Shown: piece after piece, positions 44,076-53,341 of the stretch
Layout of the letters: the number at the start of each line of letters is the position of its first letter
Position numbering within the stretch: the stretch's first letter is position 1
Assembly: GCF_001618955.1 (NCBI RefSeq)
Contig: NZ_LVYV01000056.1
Coordinates: 1 to 64,000, forward strand
DNA length: 64,000 nt
Direction of reading: 5' to 3'
DNA from: Tardiphaga robiniae
GTDB taxonomy: Bacteria > Pseudomonadota > Alphaproteobacteria > Rhizobiales > Xanthobacteraceae
Notes under the pieces: model-generated
Seen by the model: the letters and a program-made list of their open reading frames with translations, nothing else
Told to the model about the DNA's origin: nothing
The model's database searches: none
Position numbers and translations under genes: made by a program

Positions 44076-45182
44076 TTGCAGGATATCGACACCAGCACAC
44101 GACATCTGGACGGGCTGCGCATCGTTGCGGCCAGCGCCGTCGTGGTCCTGCATTATTCCGATTACATCAAGGAACTGCCAATTGGTCGCTTCATGGTGGA
44201 CCACACCTGGCACTTCAATCTGTTCGTCGACCTGTTCTTCGTCATCTCCGGCTTCGTCATTGCCAGCCAGTATCTGGCGAAAGTTGACTCACCCGCCGCG
44301 GTCGGCCGCTTCCTGTGGCGGCGCCTCGCGCGGATCTATCCCCTGCATCTAGCAACGCTGGCTTTCTATATAGTGATCGCACTGGCGCTTCATGCCGGCA
44401 TCGCCAAGACCGACAACCCGGCGCGCTATCCATTCTCCGATCTGCCGGCGCAGTTCCTGCTGCTGCACGCCATCGATGGCGACCGGCTGACCTTCAATTT
44501 TCCGAGCTGGTCGCTGTCGGCAGAATTCTTCTGCTACGTGCTGTTTCCACTGATGGTGCTGGCGATCGCGCGGAGCAGGACGGTGATTGTGGCCCTCGTC
44601 GTGCTGCCGCTGCTGGCCAACAGCATCTATGCCGTTGCCATGGGCACCGAGCCCTGGCCGGACTGGATCAACAAGGGCGGCGCCTTCCGCGCTTTGCCTG
44701 CCTTCAATCTCGGCATCGCCTGCTGGCTGTTTCGCGACCGGATTGCGCGGCTTCCGGCAATACCAGGCCTGCTGACCACGGCCCTCGTCCTGTTCCTGAT
44801 CTTCGGCGCGCAGCTTCCGATCATGGCAGCACTGGCAGTCATCTATCTCATCGCCGCACTCGCCATCCATCACGACCTCTCCGGCCAGACCACCCTGTTC
44901 TCGCGCCTTGGCTTGGAGCGCTGGTCGTCGCTGACCTATTCCTCCTACATGCTGCATATTCCGGTCGCGACCGTCGTCCTCACGCTGGCGGCTCGCTTCC
45001 TTGCCCCCGTCATTCCCGGCGGCAAGCTCGCCCTGGTGCCGCTGGCCATCGCCGTTCTTGCCGCCGCCAGTATTCTGTCCCTGCGCTATTTCGAGACGCC
45101 CATGCGGCGCGCTCTCAATGAGGCTTATGATCGCCATTTCAGCACGCGAATTGCCGCGGCGACGGTGCCAAGGCAGACGTGA
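44076..45182 (+). CDS. Membrane acyltransferase, family 3 (OafA/ExoZ type), first copy
   Basis: This is a 368-residue polytopic protein with about ten helices and the family's N-terminal HLDGLRIVAASAVVVLHY motif, whose final His is catalytic. RLARIYPLHL and the FNFPSWSLSAEFFCY segment are further hallmarks. It O-acetylates, or adds another acyl group to, sugars of the polysaccharide. TTG 44076 has AGGGGAC eight bases upstream and puts the motif close to the N-terminus; GTG 44016 or ATG 44031 would extend the protein. It is followed by a second acyltransferase gene. Confidence 0.88.
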   Translation: MQDIDTSTRHLDGLRIVAASAVVVLHYSDYIKELPIGRFMVDHTWHFNLFVDLFFVISGFVIASQYLAKVDSPAAVGRFLWRRLARIYPLHLATLAFYIVIALALHAGIAKTDNPARYPFSDLPAQFLLLHAIDGDRLTFNFPSWSLSAEFFCYVLFPLMVLAIARSRTVIVALVVLPLLANSIYAVAMGTEPWPDWINKGGAFRALPAFNLGIACWLFRDRIARLPAIPGLLTTALVLFLIFGAQLPIMAALAVIYLIAALAIHHDLSGQTTLFSRLGLERWSSLTYSSYMLHIPVATVVLTLAARFLAPVIPGGKLALVPLAIAVLAAASILSLRYFETPMRRALNEAYDRHFSTRIAAATVPRQT

Positions 45183-45186
45183 CCTG

Positions 45187-46239
45187 ATGGTGGATGCAAC
45201 GCAGACAATGTCCGGGACGGCGCGGCCGCTGACTCAAACGAGGACGGCCAGCCGGGATGTGGCCATCGACAGCATGCGCGGCCTCGCCATTCTGATGGTG
45301 ATCGGCATCCATTCGCTGCAGCAACCGCTCGATGCATCGTGGAAGACCATGCTCGATGCGGCGTTGCGTCCCTGTGTGCCGATCTTCCTGTTCGCATCCG
45401 GCTATCTGACCGCCCTGTCGGGCCGCGTTCCACTCGGCAAGCGCGTCATGGCCGCATTGATCCCCTACGCCATCGCTTTCGCTGCGGCCTATCTCTACAT
45501 GGCGCTGCAGAACCCGGCGATGGACCACCGCCCGACGACAACGGCTGCCCGCTTCGTGCTCGCTTACGTGTTCGTGTATTATTATGTCTTCGTCTATCTC
45601 GGTTGTACGCTCATGCTCTGGCTGACCCTGTGGTTTGCCCATCGTGTACCCGCGCAATCCAACGAGCGACTGCGCGTCGCCCTGATGCTCGCCCTCATCT
45701 TCGGCCTGATCATCGGCAGCTATGTCGATCCCCTGCTGATCCAGCGCGGGCTGTCCGAAGGGCTGATCGAGGAAGTGCGCATGCGCGATATCCCGTTCTG
45801 GTTCAGCTTCGTGGCGCTGGGGATGTTCGTTGGCGGATCTTCGGTGAGGCCTGTCCTTCGCCAGATGCGCCTGACGCTAACCGCTGCGGCACTGCTGGCC
45901 TATGTGATCTATGCGGCAGCGAGACTGCTCAAGATCGGCGACGCAGCCGATTATGATTCGATGGCGTTCTTCGGCTATGCTGCGGCGCTCTGCGTCCTGT
46001 TGCTCGCACTCGGCATCCGCGCGCCGGTCCTGGCCATGCTTGGATCCGGCAGCTACTTCATCTATCTCTGGCATATTTTCATTGTCATGGCCTTGCGCGA
46101 TCATGGCGGACTGCGCCAGTTCGGCCCGGTTGCGGGGACATTTCTGATGTATGCGATCACCGTCGCCTTGAGCCTTGTCGCGTTGCTCGCCGTGCAACGA
46201 TGGGCGCCGCCGCGCGCGGCCCGCTGGCTCGGAGCCTGA
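45187..46239 (+). CDS. Membrane acyltransferase, family 3, second copy
   Basis: The 350-residue polytopic protein begins with DVAIDSMRGLAILMVIGIHS, the family 3 N-terminal motif with its His. PCVPIFLFASGYL follows in the next helix, and the C-terminus has SYFIYLWHIFIVMAL. It is only distantly similar to the preceding acyltransferase, so this is not a recent duplication. ATG 45187 is four bases after the previous stop. The earlier in-frame start at 45001 lies within the previous gene. Confidence 0.87.
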   Translation: MVDATQTMSGTARPLTQTRTASRDVAIDSMRGLAILMVIGIHSLQQPLDASWKTMLDAALRPCVPIFLFASGYLTALSGRVPLGKRVMAALIPYAIAFAAAYLYMALQNPAMDHRPTTTAARFVLAYVFVYYYVFVYLGCTLMLWLTLWFAHRVPAQSNERLRVALMLALIFGLIIGSYVDPLLIQRGLSEGLIEEVRMRDIPFWFSFVALGMFVGGSSVRPVLRQMRLTLTAAALLAYVIYAAARLLKIGDAADYDSMAFFGYAAALCVLLLALGIRAPVLAMLGSGSYFIYLWHIFIVMALRDHGGLRQFGPVAGTFLMYAITVALSLVALLAVQRWAPPRAARWLGA

Positions 46240-46241
46240 TC

Positions 46242-47681
46242 ATGCTGCTGAAGCGCACGATCCTTTATCTTCCCGCCCAGATCGTCGGGCCGATGTTCCA
46301 GCTGGTCGCAATGATCGTGTGGACCCATGTGGTCAACGAGCATACGCTGGGTGTGATCACGCTGATCACTGCAACGCATGAACTGCTGCAGATCGCGTTC
46401 CTCGCGTGGTGGTCGCAATATGCGCTGCGCTTCTTCGGTCGCTATCAGGACGGCGAGCAGGCCGAACGATTCTATCGCACCGAGAATGTCGTCATTCTTG
46501 TTTCGCTGGTGCTGCAGAGCGCCGCCGTCATCGGCGTTCTCTATACAGTCATTGCCACGGACACCAACCCGGCACTGCTCGGCGCGACCGTCGCTTATGT
46601 CATCAGCCGCTCCCTGAATCTCTATATCGCCGAACGCGCCCGGGTCCGGCACCAGATCGGCGTCTACTCGATCCAGCAGATCGTCGGGCCGTCGATCGGC
46701 TTCATTCTCGGCCTGGTGCTCATCAAGCTGATCGGCCCGTCGCCGGAATGGCCGCTGCTGGGCTATGCCGCCGCGCAGTTCTTTGCCGCTTTGGTCGTCC
46801 TGCCCCATATCGGCTACAGCCGCCGTTTGTGGCCGATCGATCGCGAGATCATTCGCCATGCGGTGAGCTACGGCATTCCGCTGATCATCGGCGGCGCGCT
46901 GGGCTGGGTCGGCCTCAATGCCTCGCGCTTCATCGTCAACGACATGCTCGGCGTCGCCGCCGCCGGCCTCTTTGCCGTTGGTTATGGTCTGGGCCAGCGC
47001 GCCGCGGCAGTGGCCGCGATGCTGGTGACGGCAGCGGCTTTCCCCCTGGCGGTCAAGAGCATGGAGCAAGGCGGCAGCAAGGCTGCGATGCGCCAGCTTG
47101 CCGATAACAGTGCACTGCTTATCGGCATTCTGGCGCCAAGCATTGCGGGCATCTTCCTGCTACGAGCCGAGATCGTGCACCTGCTGATCGCCACGCCGTT
47201 CCAACAGGTGACGCTGGCAATTCTGCCTCTCTCGGCCCTGGCGGGTTCGATCCGCAACATCCGTGCCCATTTCGGTGATCAGGTGTTTCTCCTGCACAGC
47301 AAGACCCAGCTGATGATCGTCGTCTCGAGCATCGACGCACTGGTCACGATCGTGGCGAGCTTCATCTGCATCCACTATTGGGGACTCGTTGGCGCAGCCG
47401 GCGCAACAGTGCTGTCCGCCATTGCCGCAGCGCTGGTCAGTTTCATCATCGGCTTTTCCAAATTCGGCCTGACCCTGCCCTGGGCGCATCTCGCCCGCAT
47501 CGTCCTCGCAACCGGGGCCATGGCGGCACTGCTGACGCAACTGCCCGAAGCGCCGAACCATGTCTTACTGGCAGCACATGTCGCCGCGGGTGCGGCGATC
47601 TACGTGTTGGTCCTTGCCATCCTTTACGGGCCGACATTGCTTCGGATGCTGCGCCGTCAACCGCAACTCTCCGAGCTCTGA
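46242..47681 (+). CDS. Repeat-unit flippase (Wzx / MOP superfamily)
   Basis: The 479-residue protein has 12-14 hydrophobic helices and the MOP-type pattern: N-terminal LKRTILYLPAQIVGPMFQLV, YGIPLIIGGALGWVGLNASRFIVNDMLG in the middle, and a hydrophobic C-terminal pair of helices. It moves lipid-linked repeat units across the inner membrane. It starts two bases after the acyltransferase stop; an in-frame GTG at 46200 is less likely. It is convergent with the GH10 gene, with only 13 bases between stops. Confidence 0.88.
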   Translation: MLLKRTILYLPAQIVGPMFQLVAMIVWTHVVNEHTLGVITLITATHELLQIAFLAWWSQYALRFFGRYQDGEQAERFYRTENVVILVSLVLQSAAVIGVLYTVIATDTNPALLGATVAYVISRSLNLYIAERARVRHQIGVYSIQQIVGPSIGFILGLVLIKLIGPSPEWPLLGYAAAQFFAALVVLPHIGYSRRLWPIDREIIRHAVSYGIPLIIGGALGWVGLNASRFIVNDMLGVAAAGLFAVGYGLGQRAAAVAAMLVTAAAFPLAVKSMEQGGSKAAMRQLADNSALLIGILAPSIAGIFLLRAEIVHLLIATPFQQVTLAILPLSALAGSIRNIRAHFGDQVFLLHSKTQLMIVVSSIDALVTIVASFICIHYWGLVGAAGATVLSAIAAALVSFIIGFSKFGLTLPWAHLARIVLATGAMAALLTQLPEAPNHVLLAAHVAAGAAIYVLVLAILYGPTLLRMLRRQPQLSEL

Positions 47682-47694
47682 TGTCGCAAAATCG

Positions 47695-48792
47695 TCACGA
47701 CCGTTTGGCGGTCTCCAGTGCACGGGCCATTGCGTACCACAGCGGCTTTTTCTGCATGTTCTCATCGAACGGGAGCGGCCGTGGCAGTCGCTCTGCGAGA
47801 GGATTCTTCTTTCTCGCGGCGTCCGTATAGAATGAATAGTGATCGGACAGCTGCCACGCAATCACGGCCTTGACAGCCGGGACCTGCAGCACCGTTTCGA
47901 GGAATTTCCCGCCGGTCTCCGCGATCATCTTGTCGCGCGTGGCCACGTCATCCGGGAACGTGTCGTCGCGGACATCGAATTCGGTGATGTAGATGTCGAC
48001 CTTGCGTTCGGCGAGCGCGTGGACGAATTCCAGAAACCGCTGGGGATCATGCGGATAGCGCGGCTGCAAGTGGCCCTGCAGGCCGACGACATCAAGCCGG
48101 ACGCCGGCATGCTGCAACTCGTCGACCAGACGCAACAATCCCGCGCGCACCGCAAGACCGACATCGTCATCGCGTTCCGCCTGTGCCTCATTGAGCACAA
48201 GTTTAGTCTTCTTATCCACAGCACCGGCCCGCGCGAAGGCGCGCCTGATATAATCAGTGCCAAAGGCATCGTACCACGGGCCGAGGCGATAGCCCCCGGG
48301 TGCCTTGTGACCGGGCCAGAACGGCTCATTCACGACGTCCCATGACTGCAATTGGCCGGCATAACGTCCTGCGACTTCATCGATATAACTATCGAAGAAG
48401 GCCTGACGCTCTGTATTGCTCATGGACTTGATCCACTGCGGAACCCATTCGTTCCAGATCAGACAATGACCGCGCATGGGAATGCGATTGCTCGCACAAA
48501 ATTGTAGCAATCGATCAGCGCTCTCGAATCGTTTCGGACCAGCCATCGGCGCAAGCGTGCCCATTTTCAGAGCGATGTCCGTCGTTATAATTTTCGTCTG
48601 TGTTGTGTAAAGCTCACGATATCCCACATCCTTGTCGATCACCGGTCCCGCAGCCGCGCCAAACATCAAGCCATTTTTTGCCGCAATTGTACCAAGGCTC
48701 TGCGTTTGAGTCGCGCCGACTGCATGTCCTTGCATAGCAACTGTCGCGCCGGCGATGACTGCGAACGACTTTCTCCTTGAACATTCGAACAT
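47695..48792 (-). CDS. GH10 endo-beta-1,4-xylanase-like glycoside hydrolase
   Basis: This 365-residue exported enzyme has the GH10 signature residues: acid/base Glu156 in SWDVVNEPFWPG and nucleophile Glu271 in IYITEFDVRDD, plus MRGHCLIWNEWVPQW and GLQGHLQP. The N-terminus CSRRKSFAVIAGA looks like a twin-arginine-type signal. GGAGAG lies before ATG 48792; a longer start at 48891 is possible. Within a polysaccharide locus it may trim or release the locus's own polymer rather than degrade plant xylan. Confidence 0.92.
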   Translation of the reverse strand: MFECSRRKSFAVIAGATVAMQGHAVGATQTQSLGTIAAKNGLMFGAAAGPVIDKDVGYRELYTTQTKIITTDIALKMGTLAPMAGPKRFESADRLLQFCASNRIPMRGHCLIWNEWVPQWIKSMSNTERQAFFDSYIDEVAGRYAGQLQSWDVVNEPFWPGHKAPGGYRLGPWYDAFGTDYIRRAFARAGAVDKKTKLVLNEAQAERDDDVGLAVRAGLLRLVDELQHAGVRLDVVGLQGHLQPRYPHDPQRFLEFVHALAERKVDIYITEFDVRDDTFPDDVATRDKMIAETGGKFLETVLQVPAVKAVIAWQLSDHYSFYTDAARKKNPLAERLPRPLPFDENMQKKPLWYAMARALETAKRS

Positions 48793-48999
48793 ATCCACTC
48801 TCCATCGATTCAAAATCGTGACTGCTATCTTTTCCATGTTGCGCAACAGCATCGCCATCGTTGCGTCGCAATAGTTCGTTTTGATGTCCATGACGTCGAG
48901 GAGATGATTTTCGACTCACTTTTCTTCGCTGCATCGGCAGCAAGCAGGTGTGCACTTCGTTCAAGCGTACCTCGGCTACATCGTCATCAGGGGACCGAC

Positions 49000-49794
49000 A
49001 TGTCGAAGACGCAGGCGCCACACGCCAAAAATCTCACCGTTGACGGAGTCACCGTGAACGTTTCATCGCTCGACGAAGCCGTTTCATCGATCGTGGAAGC
49101 CGCCGAACGCGGCGATAACTTCAGTGTATGCACGCTCAATCTCGATCATGTCGTTCATCTGCAACAAAAGCCCGACTTTCGCGCGGCCTATCGGCGCGCA
49201 CGCTTCGTGACTGCGGATGGCTTTCCGATCGTCATTCTCAGCCATCTGCTCGGCAGGCCTATTTCACGAACAACCGGTGCCGATCTTGCTGCTCCCTTGT
49301 GCGAAGCTGCAGGCAAGAAGGGGCTTCCCATCTTTCTGTTCGGTTCCGACAGGCCGACGCTGGACAAGACTGCAGCGGAATTGCGCAAACGATATCAGGG
49401 CTTGCAGATCGTCGGCACCTTCGCGCCTGGTCGCAACTTCGACGCCTATTCAGCGGAGGCCGATACAGCGATTGCACAGATCCGCGCATCCGGTGCAAAG
49501 CTCTGCTTCCTTGCACTGGGCGCACCGCGACAGGAAGTGTTTGCGTCGCGCTGTATCGATGAGTTGGACGGGACGGGCTGCCTGTGTTTCGGCGCGGCGC
49601 TGGACTTCATTGCAGGTACACAGGTTCGCGCACCGATGTTCACCCAGCGTGCCGGTCTTGAATGGGCCTGGCGCATGTTGCGGGATCCACGCCGCCTTGC
49701 GCCCCGTTACGCCCGCTGCGCTGCCGCCGTGCCACGTTTGATCGCCGGTACGCTTCCACAAATCCTGAATGCTCGCATGAGGAAAGCCGCATGA
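49000..49794 (+). CDS. WecG/TagA/CpsF glycosyltransferase (GT26)
   Basis: The 264-residue enzyme has the family pattern: VDGVTVNVSSLDEAV near the start, FSVCTLNLDHVVHL, TADGFPIVILSHLLGRP, and the C-terminal LGAPRQEVFASR and CLCFGAALDFIAGTQVRAP blocks. It would add a sugar to the lipid-linked intermediate, membrane-associated through its C-terminus. ATG 49000 has AGGGGAC upstream. It overlaps the following GT4 gene by four bases and is divergent from the GH10 gene. Confidence 0.93.
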   Translation: MSKTQAPHAKNLTVDGVTVNVSSLDEAVSSIVEAAERGDNFSVCTLNLDHVVHLQQKPDFRAAYRRARFVTADGFPIVILSHLLGRPISRTTGADLAAPLCEAAGKKGLPIFLFGSDRPTLDKTAAELRKRYQGLQIVGTFAPGRNFDAYSAEADTAIAQIRASGAKLCFLALGAPRQEVFASRCIDELDGTGCLCFGAALDFIAGTQVRAPMFTQRAGLEWAWRMLRDPRRLAPRYARCAAAVPRLIAGTLPQILNARMRKAA

Positions 49795-51071
49795 CCTCGA
49801 CACTTACTCTGGGCCTTCGCGCCCGGAACGCAGCGCCGGCCAAGCAACGCTATCAGATCTGTCTCATCCACCCGTTCGATCCGCGCGGCCAGAAGGTGGG
49901 TGGGTTGGAGACCTATATCCGCGACTTCATCACGTTCCATCCCACGGACACGGACATCCTATTCGTCGGCGTGGATTCGATCGGCGACCTCAAGCTCGGC
50001 GAAGTGCGACGGCTGACTTTCCGCGGGCGCGACTTCGACTTTCTCCCGATCCTGCACTATTCCGACCAGCAGGCCCGAGAAGCCGCGCGCACCATCCGCT
50101 CGTCACTCACCGGCCAGTTCTTCATGGCGTTGCTGCGCTATTTCGGCCCGGTGTCGCGGTTAATTCGCGAGCGCGGCTGCACGGTCGATCTGCGCCGCGT
50201 CGAGTTTTCCTGGTTGCCGACGCTGTTGCGTCGCCCGTTCATCCAGATGCTGCATGGCGAGGGTGCGCCGAAGCTGCAGATGGATTCGCTGCTACGCAAA
50301 TATTCGTTCGTGCACAATATCGGCGAGCGTTTCGCGGTCACGACCAGCGCAAAATTTCTGTGCGTGAATCCGTTCATCACCGAACGGCTGCAAAAGACCT
50401 ATCCCGGTCAGAGCGGCAAGATCGACACGCTGTGGACCTGGGTTAATACCGACATCTTCAAGCCACAGCCGTTTCCGGCGATGACCGAGCCGTTCCGAAT
50501 CATCTTCGCGGGACGCCTTGACGAGTTCAAGGATCCGCCGTTGATGTTCAGCACCATCGCCCGCCTGCGCGAGCGGCTGCATGGCCATCTCGAATTCCAT
50601 TATATCGGGACCAGCGATCCGCATCGCTTTGCCGAATTCGCTGCGATCGAAGACATCACGATCCGGCACGGCTTCAAGGACGCTGTCGGCATGGCCGCAA
50701 CACTGGCCAATGCCCATGCAGGCATCCTGACGTCGGAATTCGAGGGCATGCCACGCTGCGTACTCGAGACGCTTGCCGTCGGCCGCCCGGTCGTCGCCGT
50801 GCACCTGCCGCAGCTGGAATCGGTGATCCATGATGGCGAGAGTGGCTATCTCATTTCCCGCAGCTCATCTCGCGACGAGATGATCGAGAACCTGGCCCAA
50901 CGTTTCCTCGATACCCGCGATGCGATCGGCACCGGCGAGATCAACCCGACGCAGGTTGCCAGCGCGATCGATAATTTCACACCAGCGACACAGCTGGCGC
51001 GCGTCTTTACCTATCATCAGGATATCCAGAATGCGCGCAACATGACGATGACGCCCTCCGCGGCACACTGA
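49791..51071 (+). CDS. Glycosyltransferase family 4
   Basis: The 426-residue GT-B enzyme has QICLIHPFDPRGQKVGGLETYI at the N-terminal acceptor domain and IIFAGRLDEFKDPPLM at the start of the donor domain (near 238). The motif LTSEFEGMPRCVLETLAVGRPVVA carries the nucleotide-sugar-contacting Glu residues. Probably cytoplasmic. The start overlaps the preceding WecG-type stop. Confidence 0.92.
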   Translation: MTSTLTLGLRARNAAPAKQRYQICLIHPFDPRGQKVGGLETYIRDFITFHPTDTDILFVGVDSIGDLKLGEVRRLTFRGRDFDFLPILHYSDQQAREAARTIRSSLTGQFFMALLRYFGPVSRLIRERGCTVDLRRVEFSWLPTLLRRPFIQMLHGEGAPKLQMDSLLRKYSFVHNIGERFAVTTSAKFLCVNPFITERLQKTYPGQSGKIDTLWTWVNTDIFKPQPFPAMTEPFRIIFAGRLDEFKDPPLMFSTIARLRERLHGHLEFHYIGTSDPHRFAEFAAIEDITIRHGFKDAVGMAATLANAHAGILTSEFEGMPRCVLETLAVGRPVVAVHLPQLESVIHDGESGYLISRSSSRDEMIENLAQRFLDTRDAIGTGEINPTQVASAIDNFTPATQLARVFTYHQDIQNARNMTMTPSAAH

Positions 51072-51079
51072 GGTTATCT

Positions 51080-52270
51080 GTGAATATCCTGTTGCTATCG
51101 AGCGAATATGCTCCCGCACGCGGCGGGATAGGTACCTACGCCCACGAGATTGCATTGGCTGCAACACAGCTCGGCGCGCGGGTGACGCTGGTCGCTCCCG
51201 ATTACGCACAGGATATGTCAGTCGACGATCGCGCCATGCCCTTCGCAATCCACCGCTTCAGCGGCGGATTGCATTCGGCCCGCGATTTGCCCGCCAAGAT
51301 CATGCTGGCGCGCAGCCGCATCGGTACGGCTCCGTTCGATGTGGTGCATGCCGCCGACTGGCCCTTCTTCATTCCGGTCGCACTCGCGCGCGGCCGCACG
51401 CCGGCCCGGATGCTGATGACCGTGCACGGCACAGAGATCAATGAGACGCAGACGCCACTGAAGCGGCTGGCGATCCGCTTCAGTGGCGTGTTCGGGCCAC
51501 GCACCGAGGTCGCTGCCAATAGCAACTTTACACGTGACCTGTTCCGCAAAAGATTCGCGATCGACGAACGCCGCATCCATGCCATTCGCCTTGGCGTCTC
51601 CGATTTCTGGTCCGGCCGGCGCAGCGACCGCGCTGCCACGCGCGCGATCTATGACATTGCGCCAGACCGGATCGTCATGGTCACCGTGGCGCGGCTCACG
51701 CGCCGCAAGGGACACCACCTCACGCTCGCCGCGCTCGCGCAGCTCCCTGACGAATTACGTCAGCGCGTCACCTGGCTGGTCATCGGTCCGCAGGGGGAAG
51801 CGGATTATGTCGATGAGCTTCGCGGCATGATCACGGCGTCGGACTGCGACATCAGGCTACTTGGCGCGCTATCGAATGAAGAAATTCGCGACATCTACGG
51901 TGCGGCGGACTTCTTTTGTCTAACCGGTGTGCCGGATTCGTCCGGCCGCGTCGAAGGCTTCGGTCTCGTCTATCTCGAGGCCGGTGCCACAGGCCTGCCG
52001 AGCGTCGCGAGCAACATCGGAGGCGTGCCCGATGCGGTGCTCGCCGGCCAGTCTGGCCTTCTGGTCGCTCCCCGCGTCGATATGATCACCCATGTGATCC
52101 GGCAATTGGCCGAGGACGACGCTCTGCGGGCGCGCCTCGGCGCTGGTGCCGCCGCACATGCGCGTGATCTGTCGTGGGAGCGCTGCGCCGCAGAAACCTA
52201 TGGTTTGAAGCGGCCATCACCGTCGGAGGATGCCTTGCAGACCAGATCGGAGTTGAGGGCATCGGCATGA
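51080..52270 (+). CDS. Glycosyltransferase family 4
   Basis: This 396-residue GT-B enzyme has the GGIGTYAHEIALAATQLGARV loop for the acceptor side, ANSNFTRDLFRKRF, and VARLTRRKGHHLTL at the donor domain. The FGLVYLEAGATGLPSVASNIGGVPDAV region has the typical E-x7-E spacing. It starts at GTG 51080, eight bases after the previous stop, preceded by GAGGTTAT. It overlaps the next small gene by four bases. Confidence 0.92.
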   Translation: MNILLLSSEYAPARGGIGTYAHEIALAATQLGARVTLVAPDYAQDMSVDDRAMPFAIHRFSGGLHSARDLPAKIMLARSRIGTAPFDVVHAADWPFFIPVALARGRTPARMLMTVHGTEINETQTPLKRLAIRFSGVFGPRTEVAANSNFTRDLFRKRFAIDERRIHAIRLGVSDFWSGRRSDRAATRAIYDIAPDRIVMVTVARLTRRKGHHLTLAALAQLPDELRQRVTWLVIGPQGEADYVDELRGMITASDCDIRLLGALSNEEIRDIYGAADFFCLTGVPDSSGRVEGFGLVYLEAGATGLPSVASNIGGVPDAVLAGQSGLLVAPRVDMITHVIRQLAEDDALRARLGAGAAAHARDLSWERCAAETYGLKRPSPSEDALQTRSELRASA

Positions 52271-52674
52271 AACAGCTCGCTGCCATCGTCACACTGCTCG
52301 TGCTCACCGCAGGTGCCGCGCAGGCCGACAATTGCAACAAGAGCCGGGAGTATCTGCTCGGCGGCCTTGCAGGCGATCTCACCATGCCGCCACAGGCCTA
52401 TGAAGGCCTGTTCAAGGTCTGCACCGCGACGGCGACGATGCCGAACGTCAAAGATGCCTACATCCTGAAGGATGGGGGCATCGCGGTGATTCCGAAACAG
52501 GACACGGTGGCCGCCACCGCCGCGACGCTATCGCGATTCTGCGACGCCAACCCCAGAGCCACGCTACGCTTCATCTCCGCCAAGGAGCTCGTGCTAACGA
52601 AATCGACATCGGGCATTGTGCAGATGTCGTCAGGCTCCGCAACATCGTGTAAGAAGATCAAGGGTCTCACCTGA
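52267..52674 (+). CDS. Small periplasmic protein of unknown function
   Basis: The 135-residue precursor has a signal peptide (MKQLAAIVTLLVLTAGAAQA) and a mature domain with four cysteines (DNCNKSREY, KVCTATAT, SRFCDANP, ATSCKKIKG) that could form two disulphides. It is translationally coupled to the last glycosyltransferase gene through ATGA, so a role in the polysaccharide pathway is likely. No family recognised. Confidence 0.75.
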   Translation: MKQLAAIVTLLVLTAGAAQADNCNKSREYLLGGLAGDLTMPPQAYEGLFKVCTATATMPNVKDAYILKDGGIAVIPKQDTVAATAATLSRFCDANPRATLRFISAKELVLTKSTSGIVQMSSGSATSCKKIKGLT

Positions 52675-52693
52675 GCCAGAGGGAAATGCCGCC

Positions 52694-53089
52694 ATGCTGA
52701 AGCGCATCTTTCGCTCCTCGTCCGAGACATTCCGGACGCGCTCACCGGAGCGCGACCGCATCACCGATGAACGCCTGGTTCTTGCCATTGCGGCGACCAT
52801 CGACTCCGGCCTGCGCAGCGCAGAATATGAGCATGACGGCCTGAAGCGTCGGCTGGAAGACGTCATCTCCATCGCCGCAATTGTCGGCGGTAACGAGATC
52901 GAGGACGTCAACAGCCAGTCGGACCCGCGGGCGGAACTCCTGCAGAAATCAGACGACGAGATCCGCATCGGCGAAGCACGGCTGCGGACGCTCGAAAACA
53001 ATATCGAGAATTTCAGATCGCTGAAGCGGGACCTGAGACGGCGTTTCCCGGGCATCAATCTCGATGCCGCCGAGCCGGCACCGAAATAG
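52694..53089 (+). CDS. Small charged coiled-coil protein of unknown function
   Basis: The 131-residue hydrophilic protein has no signal peptide or membrane helix. A basic N-terminus is followed by a helical segment (RLVLAIAATIDSGLRSAEYEHDGLKRRLEDV), and then a heptad-like region with EARLRTLENNIENFRSLKRDL near the C-terminus, suggesting a coiled coil. ATG 52694 has GAGGGAAA upstream. It is last gene in the direction of the exopolysaccharide genes. No family recognised. Confidence 0.65.
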   Translation: MLKRIFRSSSETFRTRSPERDRITDERLVLAIAATIDSGLRSAEYEHDGLKRRLEDVISIAAIVGGNEIEDVNSQSDPRAELLQKSDDEIRIGEARLRTLENNIENFRSLKRDLRRRFPGINLDAAEPAPK

Positions 53090-53341
53090 CGGTTTTCCAC
53101 CGGTCAAGACCAGCCGATCAAGATTCGGCCGATCAGCACGCCATGCGCGGGTCAGCGACGCCACGACACCCTTCAGGGTGATCGATGCCTCGTAGCCGAG
53201 TTCGATACGATCAGGCATACTGATCGTGTAAATGCTATCCCTCACCTCGTCGCTGGCCGCCACCCGTATTGTGATCGGCTGCGCATGACTGAATCCCGCC
53301 CCAAGGCTTCGCCAAGGGGATCGACCGGAGTATCCGCATCC

